DNA of 28,756 nucleotides from NCBI GenBank assembly GCA_009602725.1, contig WELB01000124.1, positions 186,110 through 214,865 of the forward strand, given 5' to 3'. Positions 9,633 to 28,756 of the stretch are shown here, in pieces (the stretch's first letter is position 1; each line of letters begins with the position of its first letter). Made by a program: the position numbers and the translations under genes. This DNA is from Spirogloea muscicola. Lineage: Eukaryota > Streptophyta > Zygnematophyceae > Spirogloeales > Spirogloeaceae. The notes under the pieces are model-generated. The model saw only the letters and a list, made by a program, of their open reading frames with translations, was not told the origin of the DNA and made no database searches.

Positions 9633-12600
9633 ATAAAGGAGGGGCATGAGCCCGAAGCTCCAGCCGCCCACTTCACCAGACTTGCTGTGGGCAACCAGTC
9701 AGCTGCTACTGAACCTGGGAAACAGTTGAAGCAGCCGCAGCAGCAGGTAGGACTTCCTGTGCTTGTCGATCATGAATGGGATGCTCAGTACAAATACACA
9801 CAATGGCAAAAAAGTGTTGGGCTCCCGAGTGTCCTGCAACCTCTTGAAGTCGACCTTAACGAGTCGATGATGCACACACGAGAAATCCGAAGTCTGCTCG
9901 TACTAACGTTGTTTGGGCTGATGTGCCGCTTAATGTCGTACAGCAACTAAATCTGGGCGAGTGGGATCTGCTGGATGACATAAAAGATGGGTCATTGACT
10001 GAGACTCTTGTGTCACCAACGTCATGTGGCGCTTGCCACTTCAGACTGTGGGATCCGTTCAAGTGGTCCAACACTGAAGCAGCTGTGCATATGCAAATGG
10101 CTCCTCAAGGACCTGCAGAAAGCCCTGGTAAGCATGCAGCATGGGATATGCCGGCTACTCAATTTGACTCCTTAGCTTCCACGACAAAATGGTGCCTTGT
10201 GACCAATAGTCCAGATATAAGGCACTGCAATGGTCCCGGGGTCTTAACAATACGATTTTAAGCACTCATTGCAGCTTTGTCAATGCATTTGAATACATGG
10301 CTGTCGAGAGACCATCTTATGTTGGAGCCGTAGTGTGAGTCCATAACGGTCCAGTATAAGGGCGTGAGGCATAGCACTTCAGCATTCCTTTCTCCAATAG
10401 CAATGATGACTTTTCACATGGCAATCGAACTTGCAGAATTTGAGCCATATGACGATCTACATGGCGAGCTAGAAGAATATGGGTCTTTCAGTGAATTACT
10501 GTCGGCATCATTGACTGATTATTGTAGAAGAGACGACTTCGATTGCCAATTGGTGCCACCCCACTTGAGCTCCACACCAAGTGAAGGTTATATTGAGCCT
10601 GAACTCGTGGATGTCCTAGATATTGCACTCCAGTATGGCAGCAACTGTCATCGGCCCGACCTAAGAGAAAGGTAAGGTGTTCGACGTCCAGACTTTGAAT
10701 TGTGAAGACTGTCGTGCTCTTGGCATTCAATTCGACGTGCTGCTTATTGTGCAGAATGCATACCGGGTTTCCCACTTAAAACAATGACATTGTCCTGGGC
10801 TTCAACTCTCACAAGCATGCTATAAGAGTAAATTCAGCACTCCACGAATTGCAGAGTGTATGCTACTGAAGCGAGGCCCGTTGCTTGTGGCTTGTCAGGG
10901 TGGACGGTTTGATGTACAACGAAGGTTCCAAATCTATGACATCCATGCATCTCCAGAGCAGCGAAACACTTGGTAGGCCTGTCTTGCATTTCAAAGTTGT
11001 GAAAATAATCTTGAAAAGCTTGCCTATGTAAGCAGAATATGGCCATGCTGAAGAAAAGGTCGCTGACTTTAAACACGTCATCATTGCAGATACCCTGAGC
11101 ACAACTTCTGATCACGAGGGACTTGATCAAGGCCATCCTTCCTTGACATACCACGTCATGGAGACTTCAGAAGGTTGGGAGGTCCAGTCAGACCTGGCCA
11201 CGTCATGGCTGCAGCTCAGTACTGGTACTCAGGACAAGAACCCATCAGGAGCGCTACTAATTTCCCCATTAAGAGTCTGCACCAGGCGCCACGAAGTGTC
11301 CTCTGCCCGTATCTCCGACAAGCCTGCCCTGACACTGCTCACAGATGAGACCAGTGGAAAACCTGGTAAATGGACACGCGCCCCACAGTCACGGGCTCTG
11401 AATACTTAGTCAACACTACTTCAGATTGATATTCGTGGCAGTCCGTCACAGCAGGAAGCACTCTTGGACCAATATACTTTGCTTTGAGATGGCCCTTTGT
11501 ATCAAAATTTGACAACTTTTACTAGGTGGTACGGTTGCTGTGCATCAAGCAGAGACGAGGAAACGAGCGTTTGGACAAGCTGTTGCAATCAACAAGGAGC
11601 ATACCCACGACTACAGTAGCAAATGCAAAGCTCATAGCAAGCGCTTGCAATTGGTCAAGATAGACAGTAAGCTCACTGCTGATAAGTTGCTCAAGAGACT
11701 ATTCATATTTGAGAAAGGCCAGGGCAGTGATACTCCTTTTCCTAGTGCAAGATAGCTGAATAGGTTGCTGCAAATTTGCGGGTTCTGACAGCTCAAGATG
11801 TGCAGATGTTAGAGGTTGTGAGTAAATACCCACCAATTGATCACCGCAGGGAAGTCGTTGAGACGGTTTGGTGACAAGAAGCGAGGTCGAGGTAGGCTTG
11901 CACTCAAGCAGGCCAGTGACTGCGAGTCCACCGATGCCGAAGATGGTGCAAGACAGTCACCAGCAGCAACGGCGGCCAATGATACTCCTAGACACACAAG
12001 TCCAGGAACATCAAGTTATCGTGGCGTCAGTCAGCATAGGTACGAATTCCAGAGGCTGCTCATTACTTAGCCCTCTGGCTCCATAGCCAGGACAATGCTA
12101 CAATTCTGCTACAGAAGAGGGCTACTACTGTCATCCAGCTACATAGCCATAACATGCATCCAGCAGATAGCTACCAGTATGGCAGTCTTAGTGACTTATG
12201 TGGCCGTTGACTCGTTACTTTCCAGGTTGACTAAACGCTGGGAAGCGTCTCTATGGGTCCAGAAAAAGCAGCTATACTTGGGCAAGCTTTCTTCTACTTC
12301 GTTCGATATGGAGCTCCTGCAGAATAGACTCTCCTTGGTGTAGGGGGATGATCACAAGGCACCTAGTGGGTCTGCATAGGCTTGGTTTCAAACTTAGACC
12401 ATGTGCACAGGACTGTTTGCCAATGGAAGGTCAATGCATGCATTATGCGGACTGATAGGTTGTCCTCGTACACCCTTGACGTCTCTTTTGTAACCAGGTG
12501 GCTATGACAGCGAGATAGCTGCAGCAAGGTCAGCAGATATTTATGGGATGCACGTAGGCAGTAGTGACCGCACAGGAGGTGATGCTTGGCCACAATCTCC

Positions 12601-14268
12601 TTCTGTGGGGCGTGCCATCTCAGCTGCCACTTGATGTGTATGACAACAGGGCATATGATATCGCAGCACTCTGGTGCAAAGGACCCGCAACACCAACAAA
12701 CTTTGACCCAATGCAGTATCGGGTCAACCTTGAGCAATTGAAAGGCTTGCCAAGAGAGGCCATGGTTGCATATCTGCGGCGCCAGAGCAGGTATGAATCT
12801 ACTGGTCAATGAGCCAATAGATTGGCTTCTCAGACACACACTTGAAGGCCATCATTATGCATATGCCCTCTAGTCCATCTGCATCATATGCAAAATGGCC
12901 TCTAGTAGTGTACTTGAGTCTACGGCTTGAGCTATCACAAAAGACAGGTTGATTGAGTGCATCCATAAACCCTAACTCTAGATTTCTTCAGTGCATATGC
13001 GAGGGGCAAATCACCGTACCGCGGCGTGTCTGGACACCATGGGCGATGGGAGGCTCGCATCGGCTCCTTTGACGGAAGGAAAAATGTCTCCTTTGGGATC
13101 TACGAGACCGAGGAAGAAGCAGCTCGCGGTTACGACAGGTAGGAGGATTTCCACCCGACTTCTGACGGTTCCCTTACTACTGCATTTGCACGTAGAATTT
13201 GCGCACCTGCAGCTGTGAGCATGCCTGCTGTGGCTCTCTTACACGCTCGCCCCTTCCCCGACTCACATTTACCTTTTTCCACTCCTCGTGGCCATTACTG
13301 GGTCCCTTTCCCCACCCTCCCTCCCTTAAACCCTAAACCGTATTTTAACTCCTCAGTGACTCCCCTCCATCCCTTCCCCCACTTCCTCGCCCTCTTTTCG
13401 CCGTACCCTGTTCCTACCATAACTTTCTCCTCTCTTGACTGCCCTCAACGCCTCCTCATCCACTCCAAGCCATCTCCCTGCCTCCTTACTTCTCTCAACT
13501 TCAGGATGAAATTGTGTTTCTCACAATTCACCTCAAGCAATCACCTCAAGCAAGTGTACCTAGCATGCTCTGTGGAATGTGAACACGATGACGGAGAGAT
13601 TGTCCTGGCGATGCCTCAGGGCACTCATTGTAGAGAGAGGCCTGGATGCCAAGACAAACTTCTGCATCTCAGAGTACATCAACGAGACAGAGGCTGCAAA
13701 TGAAAATGTAAGTGCAGGATTGCCAGATGACATTGCGGAGTTAGCTACTTGGAGTAGAAGTGCACAACATCAATCTGCTAGAATTAACATGGCTTACCCT
13801 TCACACCTGTTACTGTTAACACCTTGAACAGGATGTCAATGACTGCTTCACCAGGCCATTCCTGGACACTAGCAGCATGCGCTTCATGCGAGGCAAGTAT
13901 ACCTCTTTAATTACAAGAAGAAGCAAATTTTACCCGCACGTGTCTACTTCCGTACCAAGCAATTTGAAACTCAACATGCAGCCCGTCACTGAGCTGCTTC
14001 AAGTATACATCCTTCTTTCATGCATAAGGTCTTATATAAGCCTTGAGCTCGTCACATTGTGGTCATGACTAAGTTTATGGTCCACATTCTCAGACTTGGA
14101 GCACCTTCACTTCTGCGCGCAGCTCAAGGCAGAAGTGGTGCAAGGTTCTACAGAGACTATGAGAACACGGAGAGCTTCTGCGAGCTGTATCGACAGGCAA
14201 TACACCGCATCAAGGCGAGCCTGGACAAGGGCAAGCACAACGAGTCTACCATGCAATCGAAGAACTGA
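9633..14268 (+). CDS. AP2-type transcription factor with two AP2 DNA-binding domains, 5' end unresolved
   Basis: A nuclear DNA-binding protein of the APETALA2/AINTEGUMENTA-like class. Repeat 1 is SYRGVSQHR - RWEASLW - YLGGYDSEIAAARAYDIA - TPTNF; repeat 2 is PYRGVSGHHGRWEARIG - FGIYETEEEAARGYDRA - KTNF. They are joined by the family linker (LKGLPREAMVAYLRRQSS). A basic stretch KSLRRFGDKKRGRGR before repeat 1 is a likely nuclear localisation signal. Exons I read: 9633-9899, 9944-10127, 10437-10671, 11090-11365, 11526-11666, 11850-12039, 12226-12281, 12498-12528, 12650-12790, 12992-13138, 13620-13707, 13832-13892, 14123-14268 (TGA). The phases agree from 11090 to the stop. The link between 10671 and 11090 does not keep phase, so an exon or boundary is wrong there. 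The 44-nt intron 9900-9943 is doubtful, and the true ATG is further upstream. Repeat 1 lacks the roughly ten-residue insertion usual in land-plant AP2 repeat 1. Target genes are unknown. Confidence 0.85.
12282..12497 (+). other. GC-AG intron in the AP2 gene
   Basis: The exon ends ...CTATACTTGG and the intron starts GCAAGC, the usual donor of GC-AG introns. After ACCAG the next exon starts GTGGCTATGAC. The join gives YLGGYDSE, an invariant AP2 core, in the right phase. No GT donor keeps this motif. Confidence 0.8.
12498..12528 (+). other. 31-nt microexon in AP2 repeat 1
   Basis: The exon contributes GYDSEIAAA plus split codons at each end, between the GC-AG intron and a GTCAGC donor. It joins to G|GCATATGATATCGCAGCA to give AAARAYDIAAL, the amphipathic helix of the AP2 domain. 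Reading on through the donor would give RSADIYG instead of the conserved helix. Confidence 0.8.
13230..13505 (+). other. long pyrimidine-rich tract in an AP2 intron
   Basis: About 275 bases of the intron 13139-13619 are strongly C+T rich on the + strand, with runs such as CCTTCCCC and CCCTCCCTCCC and one TTAAACCCTAAACC motif. No reading frame of interest lies in it. Confidence 0.7.
13528..13553 (+). repeat. 13-bp tandem duplication
   Basis: TCACCTCAAGCAA occurs twice head to tail within the AP2 intron 13139-13619. Confidence 0.9.
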
Positions 14269-14811
14269 GGTTATGTATGCAGCGATTTTGTATGCTTCAC
14301 CTTTGCCCCCAGCTGCAAGTACTGCGAGGCGTTCGTTGAGCTCAATATGGTCTCAGCAGCCATGAGTAGCCTAGCGCAAGCCTTAGGTATGCAGCCTTCT
14401 AGCAGCTCGAATAAGTTGAGCAGATCTAGCCAGTTGCCATCCTAGGGATCGTTTGCGGTTTTTGTTGATTATTGGCCACAAGATGCTCAGTAAGCCTGCC
14501 ACAAGAGGTTGACTTTACGCAACACCGAGGGTTCTAGTTGCCGTAACTCCAAGGCCGCGAGCGGCTTCAACTACGTGTCAACAGTGTTTAAGACCAAGTA
14601 AGCAGTTGGCAAGTGGTTCTAACCAGCCTGCGCAGAGCTCACAGAGAGAGGGGCTGCTGCCGCACATCAGACGCTTGCAGTCACTCGGCGCAGCTTGCTC
14701 GGCAAGAGGCCCGGATGGAGCCACTCCCGTCTAAGATTGTGCAAGACCACGGCTTGCTAAGTCCTCAGATAGGCTCCGGAGAGACATCAACAAAGCTCTA
14801 AGCAAGCTTCT
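14269..14811. other. convergent intergenic region, AP2 and AlaRS 3' ends
   Basis: The 543 bases hold the 3' untranslated regions of two convergent genes. I see no TGTAA signal on either strand and no further gene. A 14-bp tandem duplication lies at the AlaRS stop. Confidence 0.6.

Positions 14812-14823
<12 letters not shown>
14796..14823. repeat. 14-bp tandem duplication across the AlaRS stop codon
   Basis: CTCTAAGCAAGCTT is present twice. The second copy carries the AlaRS stop and part of its last codons on the - strand; the first copy lies in the 3' untranslated region. Confidence 0.9.
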
Positions 14824-22359
<7,536 letters not shown>

Positions 22360-22892
22360 GCGCCTCCTAAATGTTGTATATATGTACCCTACATACCTGA
22401 TGAAGTGCGCCTTGGCCTCACTGAGCTATTGGAGACGCAACTATTGGAGACGCAACTTCATTCCAATTCAAAGTATCGGGCCGGATCCTGATTCGCTCGA
22501 CACCATTTGTCTGTCATGCTGACAGCGCTTGCTTCGTATATCCAGTTGGAGCACGCAGTTGGATAGCTAGAGTGAAGTGAGGGTTTTCTGCAGTAAGGAA
22601 ACATGCCTCGGCTGGACTTGAACGGCACAAAGCAGCAGAAGCAAGGGGGCTATGGGGACCGTCAAGCGCGGCGATGGATCAGCTGCGTCAGGAGCCATCA
22701 AAGTGACAGGAGGGCACATGGACTGTGAGAGAAAGACTTCTTCCAGTGAAGGGCGATGGCAGTGATCAGTTAGCCTAGGAAAAGGATTAGACAACGTTCG
22801 AAGGTGGACACTTAAGCGCTGAAGTAAAAGGGCAAGCCGGGGCGAGAGGAAGGGGTTCCTCCCCGCTTCACACTGGCGCCACTCTTGCCGAC
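22360..22892. promoter_or_regulatory. divergent promoter region between AlaRS and the CSNAP-like/zinc-finger unit
   Basis: AlaRS is read leftwards from 22359 and the next genes rightwards, so both sets of start signals should lie here. No clear TATA box is seen. A 15-bp tandem duplication sits in it. The missing first exon of the CSNAP-like gene may also be here; short ATG frames at 22603 and 22653 match nothing I know. Confidence 0.4.
22426..22455 (+). repeat. 15-bp tandem duplication
   Basis: CTATTGGAGACGCAA is present twice head to tail, about 70 bases upstream of the AlaRS start. Confidence 0.9.
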
Positions 22893-23033
22893 GTGGACAC
22901 GGCTGGTTCCACGTGGAGCACCTCTTGCACGAGCGAAGGGCCAGCGTGGCCGGGGGCTGCCACGTGGCACGGGCAACTGTCTCTGGCCTCCCCGGGACCT
23001 GCTGCCTTCCATTGCTGCGCCGCGCTTGGCGGA

Positions 23034-23068
<35 letters not shown>

Positions 23069-23141
23069 CGCCGAGAGGCTGGCGGACGCCGACTTCTTCG
23101 ACGCCTTTGGTGACGACTTCGACGATGACGACCTCGCCTAG
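22893..23141 (+). CDS. CSNAP: CSNAP/CSN9-like COP9 signalosome acidic subunit, terminal exon, start undetermined
   Basis: The frame ends in ADADFFDAFGDDFDDDDLA and a TAG at 23139-23141. CSNAP, the smallest subunit of the COP9 signalosome (the cullin deneddylating complex), is an acidic protein of about 57 residues whose C-terminal tail in animals reads HADFFNDFEDLFDDDD. The shared pattern ADFFxxFxDxFDDDD at the extreme C-terminus is hard to explain by chance. In known CSNAP this tail anchors the subunit in the complex. Upstream the frame is a polyglycine run from a GGC repeat and stays open back to 22791, but it has no ATG. So a 5' exon exists elsewhere, or the start has been lost; the 22893 limit is arbitrary. 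No strong splice acceptor is visible. The stop is only 19 bases before the next gene's ATG. It could also be an unrelated acidic tail. Confidence 0.5.
23034..23069 (+). repeat. GGC trinucleotide repeat
   Basis: A nearly pure (GGC)n run that encodes glycine in the CSNAP-like frame. It is one of several GC-rich triplet repeats in 22300-23420. Confidence 0.9.
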
Positions 23142-23160
23142 GCCTGCTCGCCCGCCTGCC

Positions 23161-23185
23161 ATGGCGGCCTCGGAGGACGGCGACC

Positions 23186-23225
<40 letters not shown>

Positions 23226-23977
23226 TCCGCAGTGGGCCGCCATCTTCTCCGGCGCAGAGTCTGCACGGCTGGGCCCCGGAGGGGTTGGCCAGGCATCGCC
23301 AGTGGCGGCGGACGACGAGGACGACGCCACAGACAGAGTTGGAAGTAGTGGGGACGACGACGACGACAACGACGACGACGACTACGACGACAACGACGAC
23401 GACGACGACGACGAGGTCGTGGAGGAGATGGGCACAGCCGCCACTGCTGGCGCTGCCCACAACTCCGGCGGCAGCCAAGAGACTGGCAATGGGGACGGCG
23501 GCGACGGCGGCGGCGTGGAGTGGAGTCTGCGGACCATCTTCTCGGGTGCGGACCCGAGCCGCCTGGGGCCCCGCGCCCGGTCTGGCCTGCAGGGCGGGAT
23601 GGCGCTGCCGCTGTTCGAGAGCGAGGAGCTCGGGTGGTGCTGTCTGTGTGGCTCGCGGCGGCGCTGGATGGAGTGCGGGCGCTGCGGCGGCGCCGGCGCC
23701 TACCCCACCAAGCCCGGCCTCGCAGGTGCAGCACCTCGCTAAGTGCCATTAGCACTAACCGTCCCTTGCTGATTGCCGCAATAATTCTGATCTGTGCCGT
23801 TGTCATGTATGTCATGCGGGGGCAGGGGTGTCGAGCAAGGTGGGCACGGCGCGATGCAAGTCGTGCTTCGGCCGCAAGGTGGTGCCGTGCCTCGTCTGCG
23901 GCCTCCCAGATCCTGACGCCTGGACGGCGTGGCAGGAGTATGCTAGGCGGTGGCCCTGCAGTGCTACTGGAGATTGA
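23161..23977 (+). CDS. acidic protein with DnaJ-type CxxC zinc finger
   Basis: Two exons, 23161-23725 and 23826-23977, join in phase (CTC GCA G|GG GTG) to 238 residues. The start is the first ATG in a strong context (CCTGCCATGGCG). Order: MAASEDGDP; an alanine run; QWAAIFSGAESARLGPGG; an Asp/Asn-rich run of about 30 residues from GAC repeats; a Gly/Asp linker; EWSLRTIFSGADPSRLGPRA; then four CxxC motifs, CCLC, CGRCGGAG, CKSC and CLVC. The C-terminus is WTAWQEYARRWPCSATGD. Four spaced CxxC pairs with a GxG-like tail resemble the cysteine-rich zinc domain of DnaJ and of plant BSD2/LQY1-type proteins, which act as disulfide or folding helpers, often in plastids. No J domain and no transit peptide are seen. 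The motif xxIFSGAxxxRLGP occurs twice; I do not know it from other proteins. Function is unassigned. Confidence 0.7.
23186..23226 (+). repeat. GCC trinucleotide repeat (polyalanine)
   Basis: About thirteen GCC units in frame, encoding the alanine run near the start of the zinc-finger protein. Confidence 0.9.
23356..23413 (+). repeat. GAC trinucleotide repeat (poly-Asp)
   Basis: Imperfect (GAC)n with AAC and TAC interruptions, encoding the Asp/Asn/Tyr acidic run. Confidence 0.9.
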
Positions 23978-24074
23978 TTGATTCCAATCCTGGAGATGCC
24001 TAGCCTGATTGCGCTCGTTGGGATCGGAGATTAATGCTTAACTTTCCAAACATTTGCCACAGCTCTGTTTGCTA

Positions 24075-24079
24075 TGTAA
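24075..24079 (+). terminator. TGTAA polyadenylation signal of the zinc-finger gene
   Basis: TGTAA lies 98 bases after the stop codon, a normal distance for chlorophyte genes. Confidence 0.45.
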
Positions 24080-24145
24080 CAGTGCAATCATTTGCCAAGT
24101 AAGCTGTCAGACAGATTCTGTGTGCCTGGAGACACATGCCAACTG

Positions 24146-24307
24146 ATGCGGAGTCTTGAGGAGGGCCATGCCGACACCATGGCAGCTGCCCCGATGCTGA
24201 CTTTCGCAGAGCAACAAAGGGTTTCTGATGACCAGGATGCTAGAGTGCCTGTCACCTGGACAGATACGGGCCCAACACTGCAAATACAGGGGAAGGAGGT
24301 GTACTGA
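24146..24307 (+). CDS. small hypothetical ORF
   Basis: A 53-codon frame from ATG reads MRSLEEGHADTMAAAPML..., then PVTWTDTGPTLQIQGKEVY and a TGA. Its composition is protein-like, but nothing is recognised, and the opposite strand is open too. It follows the likely poly(A) signal of the zinc-finger gene, so it is probably not part of that mRNA. It may be a chance frame. Confidence 0.2.
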   Translation: MRSLEEGHADTMAAAPMLTFAEQQRVSDDQDARVPVTWTDTGPTLQIQGKEVY

Positions 24308-24582
24308 TGGAACTTACTATCCATGTGCTACTCTTCAGCAGCAGCTGCACGACTGTGCCGGTGATACTGTCAAGACACTGCTGCAATTAAGACATTGCTG
24401 CAGTGCATGGGCGTTGCACATGTCAACAGACTCCAAGAGAGTAGAGTCAACGGATACCCAGCATGGTGCATACTGATGTTTTTAAGGAGTTATTAATACA
24501 AAATAAAGCCGAATAATTGCAAGGCAACAGGACACTTGCAAGCCAACAATCAACAAATTCTTCTTTCACAGGACACAAGATA

Positions 24583-24587
24583 TTACA
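24583..24587 (-). terminator. possible TGTAA polyadenylation signal of ftsH
   Basis: TGTAA on the - strand (TTACA as written) is about 140 bases beyond the FtsH stop. Confidence 0.4.
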
Positions 24588-24726
24588 GCTTTGCTGACAA
24601 CCATGTGACAGGTTGTCAACAAAGTTCACCTTGGCATCTAGTACAACGTGAAGGCATAAGAATGGAAGTGGCACTTAGATAGTTGAGCACAATATAGTGC
24701 ACACGTATTTACTATTAACGTTGCCT

Positions 24727-28756
<4,030 letters not shown>

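Larger units (their letters stand above)
23978..24726. other. convergent intergenic region
   Basis: Apart from the small frame at 24146-24307 and two candidate poly(A) signals, I see nothing here. It holds the 3' untranslated regions of the zinc-finger and FtsH genes. Confidence 0.5.

Noticed and set aside
9900-9943. 44-nt GT-AG intron in the AP2 gene as a minimal intron
   Set aside because: It is phase-compatible but far shorter than every other intron here (at least 100 nt). An alternative reading frame runs through it, so I kept it only as a doubtful exon limit and not as a finding.
22885-23160. N-terminal extension of the zinc-finger protein in its own frame (poly-Ala, Thr/Pro-rich)
   Set aside because: The frame is open upstream but has only one in-frame ATG, in a poor context near 23124, and its sequence is low complexity. 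The ATG at 23161 has a much better context. An extended form cannot be fully excluded.
22567-23478. Long - strand frames with poly-Val and poly-Arg runs
   Set aside because: They are products of the GGC and GAC triplet repeats read in antisense. No domain is present, and the + strand frames have CxxC and CSNAP-like motifs.

Overview
The window looks like nuclear DNA of a green alga. The genes are plant-type (a chloroplast CRM-domain splicing factor, a type A thylakoid FtsH, a double-AP2 transcription factor). They are cut by many introns of roughly 100-500 bp, coding ends are GC-rich, and TTTAGGG-type telomere-like motifs occur in introns. The class is not proven; a trebouxiophyte-like chlorophyte is my guess. 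Both ends of the window are runs of about 122 A that cut into coding exons, so the two outermost genes are truncated by assembly or submission padding and not by biology.

Layout. 125-3691 (+): CRM-domain protein, eight exons, 5' end missing. 3692-9632: a 5.9 kb stretch without a gene I can identify; it holds several exon-like pieces on the + strand, a few coding-like frames on the - strand, a strong G-quadruplex motif and a GC island. 9633-14268 (+): transcription factor with two AP2 domains, about thirteen exons, 5' end not resolved. 14812-22359 (-): cytosolic-type alanyl-tRNA synthetase, 23 exons, which I could join in frame from start to stop (967 codons once an ambiguous N is left out). 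About 22893-23141 (+): terminal reading frame ending in a tail like the smallest COP9 signalosome subunit (CSNAP/CSN9). 23161-23977 (+): two-exon acidic protein with a DnaJ-type four-CxxC zinc finger. 24727-28634 (-): FtsH1/5-type thylakoid protease, nine exons, lacking at most its first few residues.

How the genes relate. The CRM protein (organelle RNA splicing or ribosome maturation), FtsH (photosystem II repair) and perhaps the zinc-finger protein concern the chloroplast. AlaRS, AP2 and CSNAP serve general cell functions. There is no operon-like organisation, with one possible exception: the CSNAP-like frame stops only 19 bases before the well-placed ATG of the zinc-finger gene, on the same strand, as expected of a dicistronic nuclear transcript. 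That is the most interesting item here.

Other points are three well supported GC-AG introns (one each in the CRM, AlaRS and AP2 genes), a 31-nt microexon inside the first AP2 domain, an N that shifts the AlaRS start out of frame, and many short two-copy tandem duplications in introns and flanks. All exon joins are my own readings from splice-site motifs, phase and family similarity.
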